Shown one piece after another: positions 63,516 through 64,000 of a DNA stretch of 64,000 nucleotides. The DNA lies in assembly GCF_959029255.1 (NCBI RefSeq), contig NZ_CAUFUE010000025.1:1-64000 (forward strand), read 5' to 3'. Source of the stretch: an uncultured Bacteroides sp. Its GTDB lineage: Bacteria > Bacteroidota > Bacteroidia > Bacteroidales > Bacteroidaceae. The first letter of the stretch is position 1, and every line of letters begins with the position of its first letter. The translations under genes and the position numbers were made by a program. The notes under the pieces were generated by a model, which saw only the letters and a list, made by a program, of their open reading frames with translations, was not told the DNA's origin and did no database searches.

Positions 63516-64000
63516 TCAATTAAACAATTCATAAACTTTTCGCATCACTTCTTCCGCATTAAAAATATCAGAGCGCAAAGCGGCTTTCTCTGCATACAGT
63601 TGTCTCAATTGCTTATCATTTATCAGTTTCTTTATTCCTTGGTATATAGAGTCATCGTCATGACCGACCAATACACCGTACTCACCCCCATCCAACAGCT
63701 CAATAGCACCAGCCGTAGGAGTGGCTACTACAGGAATACCCAGACACATCGCTTCGCAAATAACCAATGAAAAACCTTCAGACCGGGAAGTACTGACATA
63801 TATATCCGATTCTTTCAAATAAGGATATGGATTATTCATAAAGCCCAAAAAGAAAACGGCATCTTGCACTCCCAACTCACAACTTTGCTTTTTCAACGGT
63901 TTTTCTTCTCCTCCTTCTCCTATTATCTGAAAGCGAATGTGATAACTTTCTTCCTTAAAGCGTTTCGCTATACGAATTATACGATCAAAAGCTTTTACGG
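63516..64000 (-). CDS. glycosyltransferase family 4 protein, C-terminal part
   Basis: The frame stays open to the window edge (begins VKAFDRIIRIAKRF), so only the C-terminal ~161 residues are seen. GT-B C-domain: FQIIGEGGEEK, DIYVSTSRSEGFSLVICEAM and GIPVVATPTAGA. The N-terminal half lies beyond the window. Confidence 0.88.
   Translation of the reverse strand, partial: VKAFDRIIRIAKRFKEESYHIRFQIIGEGGEEKPLKKQSCELGVQDAVFFLGFMNNPYPYLKESDIYVSTSRSEGFSLVICEAMCLGIPVVATPTAGAIELLDGGEYGVLVGHDDDSIYQGIKKLINDKQLRQLYAEKAALRSDIFNAEEVMRKVYELFN

Noticed and set aside
63489..63519. Longer GT8 start at 63519
   Set aside because: First codon is TTG and would overlap the upstream stop; ATG at 63489 gives the usual GT8 start.

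Overview
This 64 kb window looks like chromosomal DNA of a gut Bacteroides. Supporting signs are the protein families (a SUF operon, a CsgG-like/DUF6175 envelope operon, TonB/CarboxypepD-reg proteins, a succinate-type arginine-pathway kinase), many SPII lipoproteins, and promoters matching the Bacteroidales -7 box TAnnTTTG in front of many genes, with almost no Shine-Dalgarno sequences. Coordinates are + strand; most genes lie on the - strand.

Layout. 0.1-2.3 kb: gyrB with a strong terminator. 2.3-8.3 kb: a lipoprotein, DUF3109, a translationally coupled histidine kinase/pseudokinase pair and gpmI. 8.5-9.5 kb: a CorA-type transporter. 9.7-16.9 kb: a six-gene envelope operon (CsgG-like, DUF6175, VEK-repeat protein, LPP20-like proteins, transglutaminase-like protein), divergent from an XRE regulator with palindromes between them. 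18-24.9 kb: rnhB, split lysine exporter LysO, Na+/H+ pyrophosphatase, a macroglobulin-plus-TonB-plug protein, YbjQ. 24.9-36.1 kb: rimP-nusA-infB-cvpA-sufB-sufC-[GxxExxY nuclease]-sufD-sufS, all on the - strand. It has a near-consensus promoter and a candidate attenuator in the leader, and most junctions in the cvpA-suf part carry a palindromic repeat. 36.2-40.7 kb: nested repeats, a decayed TPR/LuxR regulator, a lipoprotein and a beta-barrel protein. 40.7-46.7 kb: GH3 and CE1 enzymes, a small membrane protein, a metallopeptidase, a GIN-domain lipoprotein. 46.9-49.3 kb: an AT-rich island with a cobalamin riboswitch in front of an unrecognised lipoprotein. 50-56 kb: ECF sigma/anti-sigma, argB, speA, aroK, nitroreductase, rnhA. 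56-64 kb: an MsbA-like ABC exporter and an AT-rich glycosyltransferase cluster running off the end.

Main novelties. (1) A B12 riboswitch controls an orphan surface lipoprotein. (2) A 426-bp element inserted in the suf operon consists only of 31-bp inverted repeats and a PD-(D/E)XK-like GxxExxY gene, whose start codon touches one arm and whose stop codon lies in the other; gene-less copies of the same palindrome sit elsewhere in the window. (3) A two-part intergenic element (22-bp-period palindromic array plus a conserved GTGTGATAG block) occurs twice, 40 kb apart and inverted. (4) A pseudokinase lacking the phosphoacceptor His is coupled by ATGA to an intact kinase. (5) The envelope operon has a likely private regulator. 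Function calls rest on motif reading only; no database search was possible.
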